Below are positions 11,687 through 24,160 of a DNA stretch of 64,000 nucleotides, piece after piece (position 1 is the stretch's first letter; the number at the start of each line of letters is the position of its first letter). Both the position numbers and the translations under genes were made by a program. The stretch is from Glebionis coronaria (lineage: Eukaryota > Streptophyta > Magnoliopsida > Asterales > Asteraceae), in NCBI GenBank assembly GCA_025667525.1, contig CM046877.1:294248364-294312363 (forward strand). The letters are read 5' to 3'. The notes below the pieces were generated by a model. It saw only the letters and a list, made by a program, of their open reading frames with translations, had not been told where the DNA came from and did not search any database.

Positions 11687-14600
11687 TGATTGTGGTAAAT
11701 TACACCTCTTGTTTAGGAAAACAAAAGAGAGTAGATGAGCGGTAAGTATTAAGTGTACCTTTAGGAAAACGTAAACACTAATGACCCTTATGGTGTGAAA
11801 GTTCGTTTCCCAAGGAGGTATATGTGTGTGAAAAACTTGTTAAATGTTTGTGATTAATGATTGGTTTAGAAGGGGATGAGAAAAGAAGATGACGAAGACG
11901 TGAAATTAATACTACGACGACAAAACGTAAAACCGTAAAAACTACAAAAATAAAAATTAATTCTAAAAATTACCAAAAATTCACCAAAAATCAAAATTAA
12001 TAAACTAAGAGTTTACCAATGATCAAAACTTTTTCAAACCTTTTAAATAATTAAATATTCAATTTTTAAATGCTAATTAAAGCCCTAAAAATAAAATAAA
12101 TTATCAAAAAGCCCAAATAAAGATTTTTCAATTGGTGAACCTCTAAAATGACCTAAAAAGATTAAAAACTATTTTTAGAAAATTTTAAACTAATAAAATC
12201 TATTTAAAATGATTTAAAACTATTAAAACTTAAAATAAATATAAAAATTAATCTATAAGTGATAAAATTATTCTAAAAATTGCTAAATTCCTATTTTAAT
12301 GTATTTAAGCTAAGAAAAATGTAAAAAGTTGGAAAATGTGAAATTTGAAAAATAATAATAAAATTAAGATTAAAATATTATTAAAAATCTAAAAAATATA
12401 AAAAATTCTAAAAACTTGCAAACTAGTTTATTTTACCCTAAATAATCAGAAAATCAAAGTGAAATGACCAGAATACCCCTATTGGGCCCTCAAATGGGCC
12501 AAAACCAAAAACAGTCAACCTAAATGGGCTTTTTAGCCCAAAAAGTCAAACTTGGCTCAATTGACTTGGAAAAGCCCTATCTGACTCAAAATTTGATTCT
12601 AAACACAAAACTCTAAAGGCCCAATAGCTAAATGTGAGCTTATCATAGCTTAAAATGCAAACAACTTATTCTTATTGGGCTTTTTAGCCCATTAAGCAAT
12701 AAGCTAATGCCATAAGTTCTAATTTGACACACAACCTTCTTTTGGGATGCTTATGAGATCTGTAAAAAGAAATTTTGAAAAAGCACACTCAATAAGCCAG
12801 AAATAAGCAAGGTAATATTTCACTAAAAGACAAAATAGTCGTTTTTGAGAAATAAGGCACCTCAGGACTTGATTCAACTTGCAAAAGATCACAAATGGAC
12901 TCAATAAGCCAAAACAATCAACAAAATTCCAATAAGCAAAACCAGTAAGCCAGAATAAGCCAATAAGCACTTATGAAAAAGTCAATTAAGTTGGTTTTCT
13001 AGTCAAACCCTAAAGTCAACCCACCAAATGCTCCAGTATGAACAAATGGGTCAAATAATGAGCACCTATTACAAAATCCAAGTTGTTGCTGGTTAAAATA
13101 AGCTATTATAGCTTATTGATAAGCTGAAACCCAAAATACACTAGCAGTGGTAACCAGCAGGGGAAAGGAGTTCCCACTGCTTTGACTATTTGACCAAGCT
13201 TTTTAGAGAGATTTAGTTGGATTCAATTGGAAACAAGGGCACCCTTGTGATCAGTGAATCACAAGGAGTCAATAGCAACAAGAAAATCCAAATTTGGTTC
13301 ACACAATAAGCCACAAATGATCAAACAGTTACCAGATACACCACAGACATGAAAATAAGCAGTTATGCACTTAATAAGCAGATTTAGCAAGAATAAGCCA
13401 ACCAAACTCAACAGGATGCATACACAAGCTATATTAACTATGAATAAGCACAAATAAACTTAAATCAAACACTGAATCAAAGTAAACAACAAGATCAAAG
13501 CATATAAAATTACTGATGAACAAGGTGCATATGCAGAAACTATTTGCTGATCTATTTGACACTAGATCCAAATTCAAGCCTCAAATCCTTCTTCCCTGGT
13601 GTAGTTAACCTAGATTTAACACTTGTTAACCCTAGTCTATGATTAGATCTAGGTGTCCCCTAAATTTCAGTCAATTTCACCAAGTAAACAAGATTTTATA
13701 CCCAATTTATGAATCTATGTGTTTCAAACCACAAAATGAGCAGCAAAGCAACCAAGTATATCAGATACACAAGTACTAGCAGATAGCAACAACAAACAAC
13801 CACTCAAAACACCACAAATCCAATCTATGCAGTTGACCCAAACACCCCTTAAAAACCTGTTTTCACAACTTTTCAAAGGATCATCCAGATTCAAACAACA
13901 AATCAAACCTCAAACACTTAAATATCATCAAACAACACCAGATTAACAATAATCAACCACCAAATCACAGATTCAAGCACAAACAAGCCAATATCACAAA
14001 ATTCAGAAAAATAAGAGAGAAAATGAAAAGGGAAGAAGATGCAAACCTCCAAGACCTACATCCAGGCCCTGGATTGTTTGAGCTGAGGTACTAGCAGAAC
14101 AAGTACCAGCTTCCAAGCTGCTAAGAAGAACAAACCACAAGGGTGAGATCAAATAAACCAAACTTTCTGATTTTTGAAGCACAAGCTTTATCACTTAAAA
14201 CCTTGCCTCAAAAACCTTCAAACATGTAAATGGAACTCAGAATCAGGCTATTCTAACACCAACTTTTAAAAAAATATAAAAGAGATTTTTCAAAATTCAG
14301 AAAATCAAATTTTATTAATTAAAAAGGAATTACAAAGATTTAATAACCTAAAACTGGAACAAAGGGACTCTCACATGTTGAGGTCTCCTTTTATAGACGT
14401 ATGCTAGCTTATCACTGTTCACAAACCCTAGAACTGAATTCCCAAATGTGCCCTTGAGGTCTTCTAGATAATTCTTTGATGTGAGCTGTCCAAAGTGATC
14501 AAGGGCGTTCATTTTAGCTTTGGAATGAAGCAGGGATCCTTAGCTGTTGATTTGGACGCGTAGGATGACTTGGAGAGGAGGGTGTCATGTGATTGGTTAA

Positions 14601-15454
14601 ACGGGAATTGGGGGTGGGGTCCATAGTAAGTGGGTTTAAGGGTTTTAAGGTTGGGATGAGTTTCTGCACATGTGAATCAAGTGTGTGAAAAGGTAGTTGA
14701 TTTTTACCCTAAGTTTAAGTGGTGTAAAATCTGGTGGTGAAAAAGGTAAACAGTTGTGTCTTTGATCCGAAATTGGGGGAAACCAAGTTGTTTGGCGCAT
14801 TTTTTTGTTTAAATGTTCCAAATGCACAGCTTTGGCCCTTGTGTTTTGGTGAAATGGGTATTTGATGTTTTCAGCCAACAAAAACGACTTTCCTTTGATA
14901 ATAACTTTCATGACTATACATTTTTGACACCAAACTTTGGAAAAGGGATTACAAGGGTTATTTATGGAACTTTTGCATAATTCAAGGGCTGATTTTGGAC
15001 TTTGTTGATCTTCAAAGGTCTTCAATATAACTTTGACTTCATGAGGGACCATAATTGGCAATTTGGAATTGTTGAGGGACTAAACTTGCCATTTCTTCAA
15101 AGTTGAAGGACCATTTGTGTAATTTTGACAAACTTAAGGGACCAAACTTGTAATTATCAATATACAAGGGTTTTAAGTGTCATTTCTTCATTCATTGAGG
15201 ATCAATCTTGCATGTCTTCAAGTCTTCAAGGGTATTTGTTGAATATTTCATGATCTAGGGCCCGGTTCTTTGTACGGCTTCGTTTCTCGTGTCCGGTTTT
15301 CCTTGTTTCTTGTGATCTTTTGTCTTTTTCACGATATCCATACCGAAAATACACAAGTAAACAAACACAAGCATATATATGGTATTTTATGACATTTTTA
15401 TGCATTTAAAGCCCGAAAAGAACGATGAGATCATGTATAAATGCCATCTCATCA
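11687..15454 (-). repeat. 5' LTR of element B (3768 bp)
   Basis: Read on the - strand it starts TGATGAGATGG (15454) and ends CAATCA (11687), directly before the primer site. It has the same ends as LTRs A and F, with moderate divergence inside. It carries many scattered AATAAGC motifs (about 12650-13450) and lacks the tRNA-like segment found in A and F. Small open frames inside (such as 14645-15061) are taken as chance. Confidence 0.85.
14387..14398 (-). promoter_or_regulatory. TATA-like box of LTR B
   Basis: On the - strand, GTCTATAAAAGG lies about 1.06 kb from the LTR start, matching the box in LTR A. Confidence 0.5.
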
Positions 15455-15859
15455 ATAGTCATGGTTGGTTTTCATTAATCATGCTTTCATGCTGATCATC
15501 GTTTAATTTTGTTGAATCATCCTTTTGTGTTTCCCTATGCAAACAGAATAATGTCTACGCTGGAAATGCTAGGCTATCATGTTGCTCGATTCAGTTCGGT
15601 TTTCTAACCGTTTAATCATATATTCCTTTTAAAAATCATGTCAGATGGTTGACACCCATACCGATCATCTCATGTGCATTCCATGTGTACTCTATGTACC
15701 ATATTCCACGTGTCCATGTACTGTATTCCAGTGTACTCCATGTACCGTACCCCATGCGCATTACACGTACCGTAATCCATGTGTATTTCACTTACAATAC
15801 TTCAGGAATATTCGCTAGTCGATTCCAAATCATCTCAGGTGTATTCCAATTGTTGATAT

Positions 15860-15967
15860 TCTACAAGATACTGATGTTGCACATAACTTGGAGATTTTAC
15901 AAATGTTGATGTTGATTATAATTTGGAGACTCTACAAGATGCTGATACTGCTCACATATTTGAAAAT
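15860..15967 (+). repeat. 36-bp tandem repeat, about three copies
   Basis: Units start at about 15860, 15896 and 15932, each built around CTACAAGAT-CTGATGTTG and an AACTTGGAGA segment. The period is a multiple of three, so a repetitive gag peptide is possible, but the reading frame is not kept clearly enough to claim it. Confidence 0.6.
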
Positions 15968-16366
15968 CCTACAAGACGAAGACAAAGGTGTTAGATCGAA
16001 ACGACCGGACGAGAAAGATGCTTCACCACCAAACGATTTCCATCACATTTAATATCTTGACCTCTCAGATAAATGACACACGTCACCCAGTTGTCTTTTT
16101 TGGCATAAGAGTGGGAATCAGGACCAGCAGGCCACTCAGCTGAATAGTTACGTGAATCACGGTCATGATAATGACCGTCATGAAACTAACAGACAAGACG
16201 ATAGTGACCGTTATTACGACAACAAATATTTTGAAATAACGACAAAGACTACGGTAACGGGCGTGACCAGGAATACAAAGGGTCAACAGTCCAACCGATC
16301 CGCCAATTTTAGTATTTTTAGCCTAGAAGATGTTCAAATTTATTTGTTACACATCTCGAGGCTCAG

Positions 16367-16565
16367 GTCAAGACACCCGTCAAGACACACGTCTCACATA
16401 TATTTTCTGAGGAAACATGTCAAGACATCCGTCAAGACACATGTCTCACGTATATTTTCGTAAGACATATGTCAAGACACCAGTCAAGACACATGTCACG
16501 TGAATAATTTTACAAAACATGAGTCAAGACACACGACTCACACATATCTTCTGAACCATCCCCTG
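16367..16565 (+). repeat. 52-bp tandem repeat, about 3.7 copies
   Basis: GTCAAGACA begins units at 16367, 16419, 16471 and 16523, exactly 52 bp apart. Each unit holds a second GTCAAGACAC about 13 bp later and then a CTCAC-TATATTTTC segment. The last unit is partial. No known family is recognised. Confidence 0.75.
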
Positions 16566-17163
16566 AGTAATTAAGGATACTCTCCAAGGGGTACATCCAT
16601 TCTTTTGTGTCATGTCTGAATCAGACCATTAGAATTTCATATACCATCACTGATATATTGTTCATGTTTGGACATGCAGTGTTCGTTCTGTGTGAGACGG
16701 GCGAAACACACTCCGTGAGATCTGCCACATTTACTTCATGTATCAACATGGCACCTTCATTTCTTGATTATATGTTACATATATCCACCCCCATAAAAGA
16801 CGTCGTTCGTATATCCTATGTGTATAAAGGCTTTCCTTCTAGTTCGACGAAAAGATCTATTCTGCAAACGCACTTTCCCTTGTATATTCGAGTTCGATAT
16901 GATTTCAGGCATGATATGGGTAGCAGCACACCACGCTATGATTGATCGCCACTCATATTAGATCATATTCAAAAATGTTCAGGCTCCTGAATACATTCAT
17001 CATGGTTTTTCTACCAGGAAAATCTGTACAAATTGCTTTTACTCTACAAGCACGTACCTTTTACTCCAGCGATACGAAGACTTCCTAGCTACCATTGTTG
17101 ACGCTATTTTTTTGAAGTTACTAAACCCATAATCAGCCGATTGTTTCATAAATCCCAAATGCA

Positions 17164-17750
17164 TTTCCAGAAGAACTACCAAGTATACCACCCATTCGTG
17201 AAGTGAAGTTTGACTTTGAGCTCAAGGATTTGGAGGTACAACCACAAGAGTTGTTCGAACGAGGTCTTATTCGCCAAGTGTATCACCCTGGGTTGCGCCA
17301 CTTCTATTTATCAAAGAAGAAGGACGGTAGCATGAGGTTGTGCATCGATTACCGTAAATTGAACAGGATCACCATTCATAACTGTTACCCTCTTCCAAGT
17401 ATTAAAAATCTATCCAACCAACTTCCAAAAGATCGATTTACGATCAAGCTACCATTAGTTGCGAAGAAAAGAGCAGGACATTTCCATGACTTCTCTTCGC
17501 ACACGTTATGGTCATTATGGATTCATATTCATACCTTTTGGTCTCACGAATGCCCATCAGTAATTATAGACTTAATAAATCGAGCTTTCATGAATTCTAG
17601 ACAAGTTCGTCATTTTTTTCATTGCTAACATTCTGATCTTCTCTAAGTCTAGATAAGAGCATGAAGACCCTCTTCGCTTTATGTTACAAATTCTACGACA
17701 GAATAAATTTCATACTGAAATTTTTCCAGTACGAATTTTTGTTGATTACA
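17164..17750 (+). pseudogene. Reverse transcriptase remnant of element C
   Basis: It begins with FPEELPSIPPIREVKF, the conserved start of chromovirus RT, then has a deletion, then [16 protein letters not shown]. From about 17470 the match moves to another frame ([19 protein letters not shown]), and moves again near 17600 (LDKFVI-FIANILIF, EHEDPLRFMLQILRQ). The active-site Asp pair of FIDD reads as FIAN, so the enzyme is dead apart from the frameshifts. The open stretch 17203-17628 mixes real and shifted sequence. Confidence 0.75.
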
Positions 17751-17894
17751 GTGACACGCTGAATCACATTGTTTCTCACGGTTAGTTTTATCATGACTAA
17801 GCTTACGCGTAAAGGAGAGAATCCTACACTAATTCATGTGTTCCAAGAGAATCCTACGCTAAGAGATGTCTAATTTACCGAGACTCATAGTCTT

Positions 17895-18250
17895 CCAAAA
17901 CTTCTATGTATCCAGTTTGTACAAAAATGTACCATAAATCTCAAACAACATTTTGGTGGAACAAGGTGAAACAAGATGCAGTTATGTTCATATCTAAATG
18001 CCTGAAATATCAACATATTAAGATAGAACGCCAACATGCTAGCATCTTATCTCTACCTCCATGGATTTTGTTACCAGAATGCCGCAGGCTCAGAAGAAGC
18101 ATAATGCTATTTGGGTCGTCGTTCGACCATTTAACCTAGCCTACACGTTTCCTTTTATCTATAAGAATTACACAACTAGCAGATCTGCGGGAAGTTCAAC
18201 AAAAGATTGTACGATTACTCGGTATTTCGTCAACAATCATATCAGCTAGA
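17895..18250 (+). pseudogene. Integrase remnant of element C
   Basis: Fragments in two frames match the chromovirus integrase: KMYHKSQTTFWWNKVKQD then SKCLKYQHIKIERQHAS (zinc-binding region), then MDFVTRMPQAQKKHNAIWVV, which covers the first catalytic Asp. RNase H is missing between this and the RT remnant. Sequence decays into short repeats after 18250. Confidence 0.7.
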
Positions 18251-18745
18251 AATTTACGTTCACGTTCCCGTTTACTTTCACATTCACGTTTATGTTGACG
18301 CTCACATTTACGTCTCACGTTCGCGACCACGACCTTGTACGCATTCACGTCATTATTTCTAGTTCACGATTTTGCTTTTCGCACTCACGTTCATGACATT
18401 GTTCACGTTCATAATCGTATTCTATCCTACGATTTACGTTTCACATTTCGTTCTGGTGAGTTTTAAAGAAAGCTTGGGAGACCAGAATCAAGTTTAACAC
18501 AAATTTCCATCTTCCGACAAACGTTTCACGTCATCTTTCACGTCTCATCTCGTATCGTTTAGTGTTACCTCCTCAGTTATTGCACGTTCACGATATATTT
18601 CATATATCATGTTCACCCTACGTTTCTCATATCACGTTCACGATATGTTGCACATATCATGTTCATCATAGGATTCTCATATCACATTCACCATATCTCC
18701 ACATATCACGTTCACACTTGTTCAGGTATCACGTTCACAATTGTT
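18250..18745 (+). repeat. Degenerate TTCACGTT-rich repeats with a 50-bp tandem
   Basis: The stretch is dominated by variants of TTCACGTT. From 18583 a 50-bp unit is clear, starting at CACGTTCAC 18583, 18633 and 18683 and containing CATATATCATGTTCA, followed by half-units near 18708 and 18730. It is non-coding; its origin is unknown. The D insertion site lies at its right edge. Confidence 0.6.
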
Positions 18746-18748
18746 CCC
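18744..18748. repeat. Target site duplication of D, left copy (TTCCC)
   Basis: TTCCC directly precedes the left LTR of D and is repeated at 29476-29480 directly after the right LTR. A perfect 5-bp duplication is normal for Ty3/gypsy integration. Confidence 0.93.
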
Positions 18749-20317
18749 TGATACAAGAGATTTTACTTGTTGAAAGTTCGATTCTTGGAATCTCCTCGAA
18801 TTGATTACAGCTCAAAGTGGAATGATTTGTTCTTGGTGACAAAAAGGGGTTTTGGTTTTCTATACTATTAAAAAGATAAATAAAAGAAGTAAATAAAGAT
18901 TTAAACCAAAAGCAGTGAATGAAATTAAACTTGAATTTAAATAAAGCAATTAAATGATTAAACTGGAAATTGCACTTACTGAAAATGAGCTCTATTCGGA
19001 ATAAAATGCTATGCTGACTAACTGACACTATGCGGAATAAAACACTACTCGGAATACTAGGCTATTCGGAATAAGGAATTCTATGCATAATAAATTCATC
19101 ATGCGGAATAGGTTTGCTATGCGGAATATTGGGCAATTCGGAATAAAAAGAAAAATCCTACTCGGAATATTTAGACTATACGGAATAAATTTAAGGCTAT
19201 GCGGAAAAATGCTCTATGCGGAACAATTAGGCCATTCGGAATAAGGACACTATGCGGAATAGCAGGCTTACTCGGAATAAAAATATTATACGGAATAACT
19301 GGAAAATTCCGAATAAAGGAAAACGAAAATAGGATACTCGGAATATCTGAAAAATTCCGAATAGTGAAAAAGTGAATAGGCTATTCGGAATATCTATAAT
19401 ATTCCGAATAGTGGAAAAGGAAAAGTGATAATACGGAATGTCTGGTGATGAAGAACAGTACCCAGACGCGAGAAAACAGGGGAATGATTCTAATCAAAAA
19501 TCGACCAAGTTTTTGACCAAATCATAACCAAAAACTAATAGCAATTCATCTACTAATCACAAACAACAAATCCCAATCATAAAAACACAAATTCAACAAC
19601 TTTTTAAGATCAAAACTCAACTAAATAAGCACTTAAGAACCTTGAATAAAAAGATGATGAAGAACAAGATGAATGAAAAGATTAAAGGAAAACTTGTATT
19701 GATGATTAAGATTCAGTAAAACAAAAGGAAAGGATCAAACTTACAAGATTAAAGAAGAAATCAAAGAGATGAAAACCACTCCTTAAGGGAGATGGTTTTC
19801 TACGAACTAGGAAAAGTCTAACTGAAAACTAAAAACTAGCTGCCAAATTTTTGTGAAGGATTTCCTTTTATAGGCTAAGTGGTTGGTTGGTGAGTGGGCT
19901 TTCTCCCTTTTTTCTTGTCTTCTCGTCTTTTCAGAAAAGTTGACGTTTTCGATTCTGATTCGGGATTTGTCGACGATTAAATTCAACTCGTCTTTTAATT
20001 TCTTTGTTTAATAGACTTGAGTTTCTTCGACATATGTAAATCTTCCAACTTTGGTCCTTTTCTTCGATAAATCTTCAAATAGGCCCATTAACTTCAAATC
20101 TTTTGCATCTCTTGGACAATAGACTTCGTCTTTAGTCTTTTTCCTTGATAAAACCCGTGCAATCCCATGTTTCCTTCAATACTCATCCGGTTGACTCTGA
20201 AAACACATTAAACACAAAAACCACGCATAATTCCAAACGAATGATATAAAACACGTGTTTTGGTCTTGTTTTAGTAAGAATTAAGTGGTAAAAGGATGGG
20301 TGTTTACACACCTATCA
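18749..20317 (-). repeat. 3' LTR of element D
   Basis: In plus sense the LTR begins TGATACAAGAG and ends CACCTATCA. A TATA-like CCTATAAAAGGAA is on the - strand at about 19864-19874. It holds the CGGAAT array described separately. The open frame crossing its start (18735-19028) runs through LTR sequence and is not a gene. Confidence 0.93.
18977..19442. repeat. CGGAAT motif array in the left LTR of D
   Basis: I count about 16 exact CGGAAT and 3 inverted ATTCCG in roughly 470 bp, usually preceded by CTATG, CTATT or CTACT and followed by AA or AT. The last part includes a perfect 12-bp inverted repeat, TATTCGGAATAT at 19382-19393 and its complement at 19399-19410, with a 5-nt loop. The same array is in the right LTR. 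Confidence 0.85.
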
Positions 20318-20336
20318 AATCCCCTACACTTAACCA
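20318..20336 (-). promoter_or_regulatory. Polypurine tract of element D
   Basis: On the - strand, AAGTGTAGGGGATT directly precedes the LTR start TGATAGG. It is the plus-strand primer site. Confidence 0.75.
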
Positions 20337-22259
20337 TTGTCATGCCCTCATGCAATGCTTAGTGATAAAGCAAATTTATATTTTTCTCATAATCAATGAA
20401 CCTTGGCCTTATTAACATACTACTAAACAAAAATTAAAGTACTAAGAGAAATTAAAACTTTAAAGTAAACAGAAGGATAGAAAACCATTTTCACTTGAAA
20501 ATAGCTACATGGAAATAACTTGCAAAGAGATCAGGGACTTACATTAGGGCTTCGGTGCTGCGAAGATTTCTCACCCTCAAGTTTCACGTTCCCCAAACTA
20601 AGCTTAAAAACGAGATCATTGTTATTATAAGTTAGCATATCAAACACTTACACACATGGCTTAATTAAATGCTTAAACTCCCTTATTCCTAGGTGTATCT
20701 ATTATATTTTATTTTTGTCTTAGAATGATCACGAAGATGCATTTTTGGACTTATTTCGATAGTTTATTTAGGCTGAAAGCAAAGTAGGACGATTTGATCA
20801 ATAGTTAGCTAAAGGACAAAATCTCTTAAAACTGCTTCTCGGGATATCAAAAAGTTCATATCTTGGCATAACTCGGTTCACGATTTGAGACCTTTCTCGG
20901 GCCGATATTTGGCATGTACTTCATACTTCATATCTTGAGAGACGTTCTTGAGATGATGGTCTTCTCTTCGTTATAGAGTTTCTTAACTTGGAGACTTTTG
21001 AGGGGTACTCCAACTTTGTTGACCACGACTTCATGATTATTTCTTCAATCTCTAATTGGGATTTTGAGATACAACGATCCGCCTCCTTTTCGGACTTGGA
21101 TCTATTTATCCTCATACCTTGTTAGGGTCTTTTCGGATAGACTTCTCCATGATCTTTATGGGAGTTGATTGCTTTTCGTCGTGAGTCTTGATCCTTCATA
21201 TTGGTTTTGGGAATAATGCTTTTTGTATCACTTTGGATCTTCAGCAATAAAATGGAATCCTCATGCCTTGTTAGGGCCTTTTCGGAATCGCCAATCTTCG
21301 CGCCCCGCTTCATAAGTTATGCCTTGGTTATGAACTCTTATCATTACCGAGCAACTTTTAAACGATCTTGGGCTAGAAGCTAAGTAACTTTTCAAATCGT
21401 ACGACCTTACTTATTGCAGATAAATTATTAGCAAGTGATGGGAGAATAGGCAAATAATTACACCAATTGAGCTTGTGCAAGATTACCGACTTATAATTGA
21501 CTCTATCATTTCTCGTCCTCCACAATTTAAAATCTCAAGTAATGAGACTCGTGGATGCTTAGCCTAATAAACCAATTAAGGTCTACATGGTTAAGGATAC
21601 TAGCTAGAATAAACTTGGATAAGTCTATTCGGGTTGAGTCAAAATAATCGCAACGGGCCTAATATGTCAAAGACTTCAAAACTAGCTACACCACTTTATT
21701 AATAATTTTGACTTTATTGCGGAATATATACATATGAAAGCACGATAAAAATTTAAAAATTACGACTAAATGGCCAAAGTTAATTAAAAATTTAAAAAAT
21801 GTTGAAAAAGATGATTTTCTGGTTAAATGAAGGCATTTTCATGGAAAAGTCCACTTAAAACTTCGATAGAAGTCCCCCCTACACTTAAGATAAACATTGT
21901 CCTCAATGTTTAAGCATGTGGGAAAAGAAGGCCTCCCTACACTTATGACATTGTGCACGTTGGTTAAATCAAGTTAAGGAAGAGACGACTAAAATGATCA
22001 ATTTCAAATGTGAGTATGAAGAAAATTGAATCACGATAGTTGAGAGATAGAACCGGATTTCGGATAACACGGGAGCATGGTTCTTTAAAGGTTCCAAGAG
22101 TGCATTCATCCCTGTAATCACATCACCACACAAAAACAAACACCTATATAGGTCCCCCTACACTTAGGAGGTTAAAACGAAAAGGGATAGATACTCGGGC
22201 TGCCTCCCGAGGAGCGCTTGTTTTTGATAACCGAGTCACGAGCCTGACTCGACCCAAAA
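20337..22259 (-). other. Non-coding 3' region of element D with hairpin and second polypurine tract
   Basis: No gene is recognised in this 1.9 kb. It shares long stretches with the tail of A. On the - strand a hairpin AACATTG-AGGA-CAATGTT (plus 21893-21910) is followed by a purine-rich tract (plus 21871-21884) resembling a second polypurine tract; F has the same pair. Two copies of a CCCTAACAAGG-type repeat lie at 21110-21140 and 21259-21286. Confidence 0.7.
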
Positions 22260-23854
22260 TTAGTTCATGGGGAACGTGGTGAGGGATGGAATCATCTCCG
22301 GAGAGATGTCCTCACCAAAGTACAACTTCACTCGTTGGCCATTCACCTTAAAATTAGGTCCATTAGGTTGAGCGAGCTCGAGAGTACCATATGGAAAAAT
22401 TTGGGCAATGGTGAATGGGCCGGACCAACGAGATTTCAGCTTGCCCGAAAAGATTTTCAACCGAGAGTTAAAGAGTAAAACTTTGTCTCCAACATGGAAC
22501 TCTCGGTTTTTAATCTTGGAGTCATGAATGAGCTTAGTCTTTTCCTTATAGATCAAAGAATTTTCATAAGCCTCATTACGGAGTTCATTCAGCTCATTGA
22601 GTTGGATCTTGCGTAGGTCACCGGCTTTGTTGATATCGAAATTAGCCCACTTCAAGGCCCAGTAAGCCTTGTGCTCCAACTCAATGGGGAGGTGGCACGC
22701 TTTAGCGTACACGAGACGATATGGTGTACAACCAATCGGAGTCTTATATGCGGTACGAAAAGCCCACAAAGCATCATCAAGTTTATCAGCCCATGAGGCA
22801 CGATGCTCGCCCACGGTTCTTTCAAGAATTCGCTTTAAGCCTCGGTTGGATATTTCAGCCTGGCCATTCGTTTGTGGGTGGTAGGCGGTGGAAAGACGAT
22901 GATTGACACCATACTTAGCCATGACTCTTGCAAATTGGTCATTGCAAAAATGGGTCCCGCGATCACTAATAATGGCACGAGGCACACCGAATCTAGCGAA
23001 TAGCGATTTCAAAAAGTTACAAACCACCCTTGCGTCATTAGTGGGTAAAGCTTTGGCTTCAACCCATTTGGAGACGTAGTCAACGGCTACAAGGATGTAT
23101 TTGTTTCCTTTAGATGAAGGGAATGGCCCCATAAAGTCGATACCCCAAACGTCAAAGATTTCACATTCCTGAATGAAATTCTGAGGCATCTCGTCTTTAT
23201 GTGTGATCTTGCCTTGTTTTTGGCAAGCATCACAATGTTTAACCATCTCGTGAGCGTCACGATAGATGGTGGGCCAATAAAATCCCGAGTCAAACACTTT
23301 TTTAGCGGTGTAGTTGGGACCAAAGTGACCATCGGTGGGTCCTTTGTGGCAAGCGTCAAGGATTTCTAAAGCTGCCGGTCCATCAACACATCGTCGAATA
23401 ATCAAGTCGGCACATTGTTTGAATAGATACGGGTCATCCCAAAAGTAAGTCTTAATGTCGGTAAAGAACTTCTTCTTTTTCTGGGATGTTAACCCGTCAA
23501 CGAGAATTCCACCCGCCAAGTAGTTTGCAATGTCCGCAAACCACGGGGTTTCATCAGCTGTCGAGTTGATAGACATTAAGGTCTCCAAGGGAAAAGTATC
23601 ATTGATTTCTTTGTTCGGATGATCCCCTTGGTAAGGATCCTCAAGTCTACTGAGATGATCCGCGGCTAGGTTTTCAGCTCCTTTTTTATCGCGGATTTCG
23701 ATTTTAAATTCTTGGAGAAGCAAAACCCAGCGGAGAAGTCTTGGTTTGGAATCTTGCTTAGTCAACAAGTACTTCAACGCGGAATGATCGGTGTAAACGA
23801 TTGTGGTGGAAAGGACAAGATAGGGGCGGAAATTTTCAAAGGCATAGACAACAG
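22260..23854 (-). pseudogene. RNase H C-terminal end and integrase of element D
   Basis: The open segment (505 residues from Met 23777) starts inside RNase H, where the upstream frame is lost by a frameshift near 23866. ADHLSRLED closes RNase H. The integrase zinc region is complete ([19 protein letters not shown]). The catalytic core has [16 protein letters not shown] and the Glu in QAEISN. The C-terminus has [19 protein letters not shown] and RWSGPF. All integrase residues I can check are kept, so integrase is the best-preserved part of D. The stop at 22260 follows LTTFPMN and looks like the natural end of gag-pol. Confidence 0.88.
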
Positions 23855-24160
23855 CTAAAAGCTCTTTTTGGTTGTCGTGTAATGCAATTGAGCCCCAGTC
23901 ATTGTCTTGCTAGCGTAATGGATTGGTTGGAAGTGTTTGTTCACTCTTTGGCCCAAAACCGCTCCAATAGAAAAGTCACTAGCATCGCACATCAACTCAA
24001 AGGGAAGCTCCCAATTAGGGGTAACCAAGACGGGTGCCTTAGTTAGCTTATCCTTAAGCGAGTTGAAGGCTTCAAGACACTCTTTGGAAAAGATAAAAGG
24101 AGTATCTTTTTCCAAGAGGTGGGTCATCGGGCGAGCGATTTGAGAAAAATCTTTGATGAA
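23855..24160 (-). pseudogene. RT end and RNase H N-terminal half of element D
   Basis: The segment follows the TGA at 24161-24163 in the same frame and runs through MTHLLEKD and the RNase H motif MCDASDFSIGAVLGQ to YTTT. The sequence after YTTT reads KKSF and a stop, where B reads [11 protein letters not shown]; loss of one base near 23866-23870 explains it. Confidence 0.85.

Larger units (their letters stand above)
5009..15454 (-). mobile_element. Element B: Athila-type Ty3/gypsy retrotransposon, 3' side cut by A
   Basis: Read on the - strand: 5' LTR (15454 to 11687), tRNA-Asp-like primer site, leader, gag, protease, RT, RNase H, integrase, then a short 3' tail ending at 5009. The 3' LTR is not adjacent and would lie left of the window beyond A. 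Gag-pol keeps one frame throughout, with four in-frame stop codons. The bases after the 5' LTR, ATAGT (15455-15459), are the candidate target duplication. The RT sequence and FMDD active site fit the Athila lineage. Confidence 0.85.
15455..18748 (+). mobile_element. Element C: decayed chromovirus, left part
   Basis: This is an old Ty3/gypsy element in + orientation, interrupted by D and continuing at 29476. RT and integrase fragments are here; the chromodomain, polypurine tract and 3' LTR start come after D, in the order expected for a Tekay-type chromovirus. The first 1.7 kb has no recognisable gag and instead contains several short tandem repeats. Many frameshifts and a lost RT active site show it is long dead. 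Confidence 0.72.

Noticed and set aside
14645..15061. 138-codon frame in LTR B
   Set aside because: It is inside an LTR, with no known motif; the same region in LTR A is broken.
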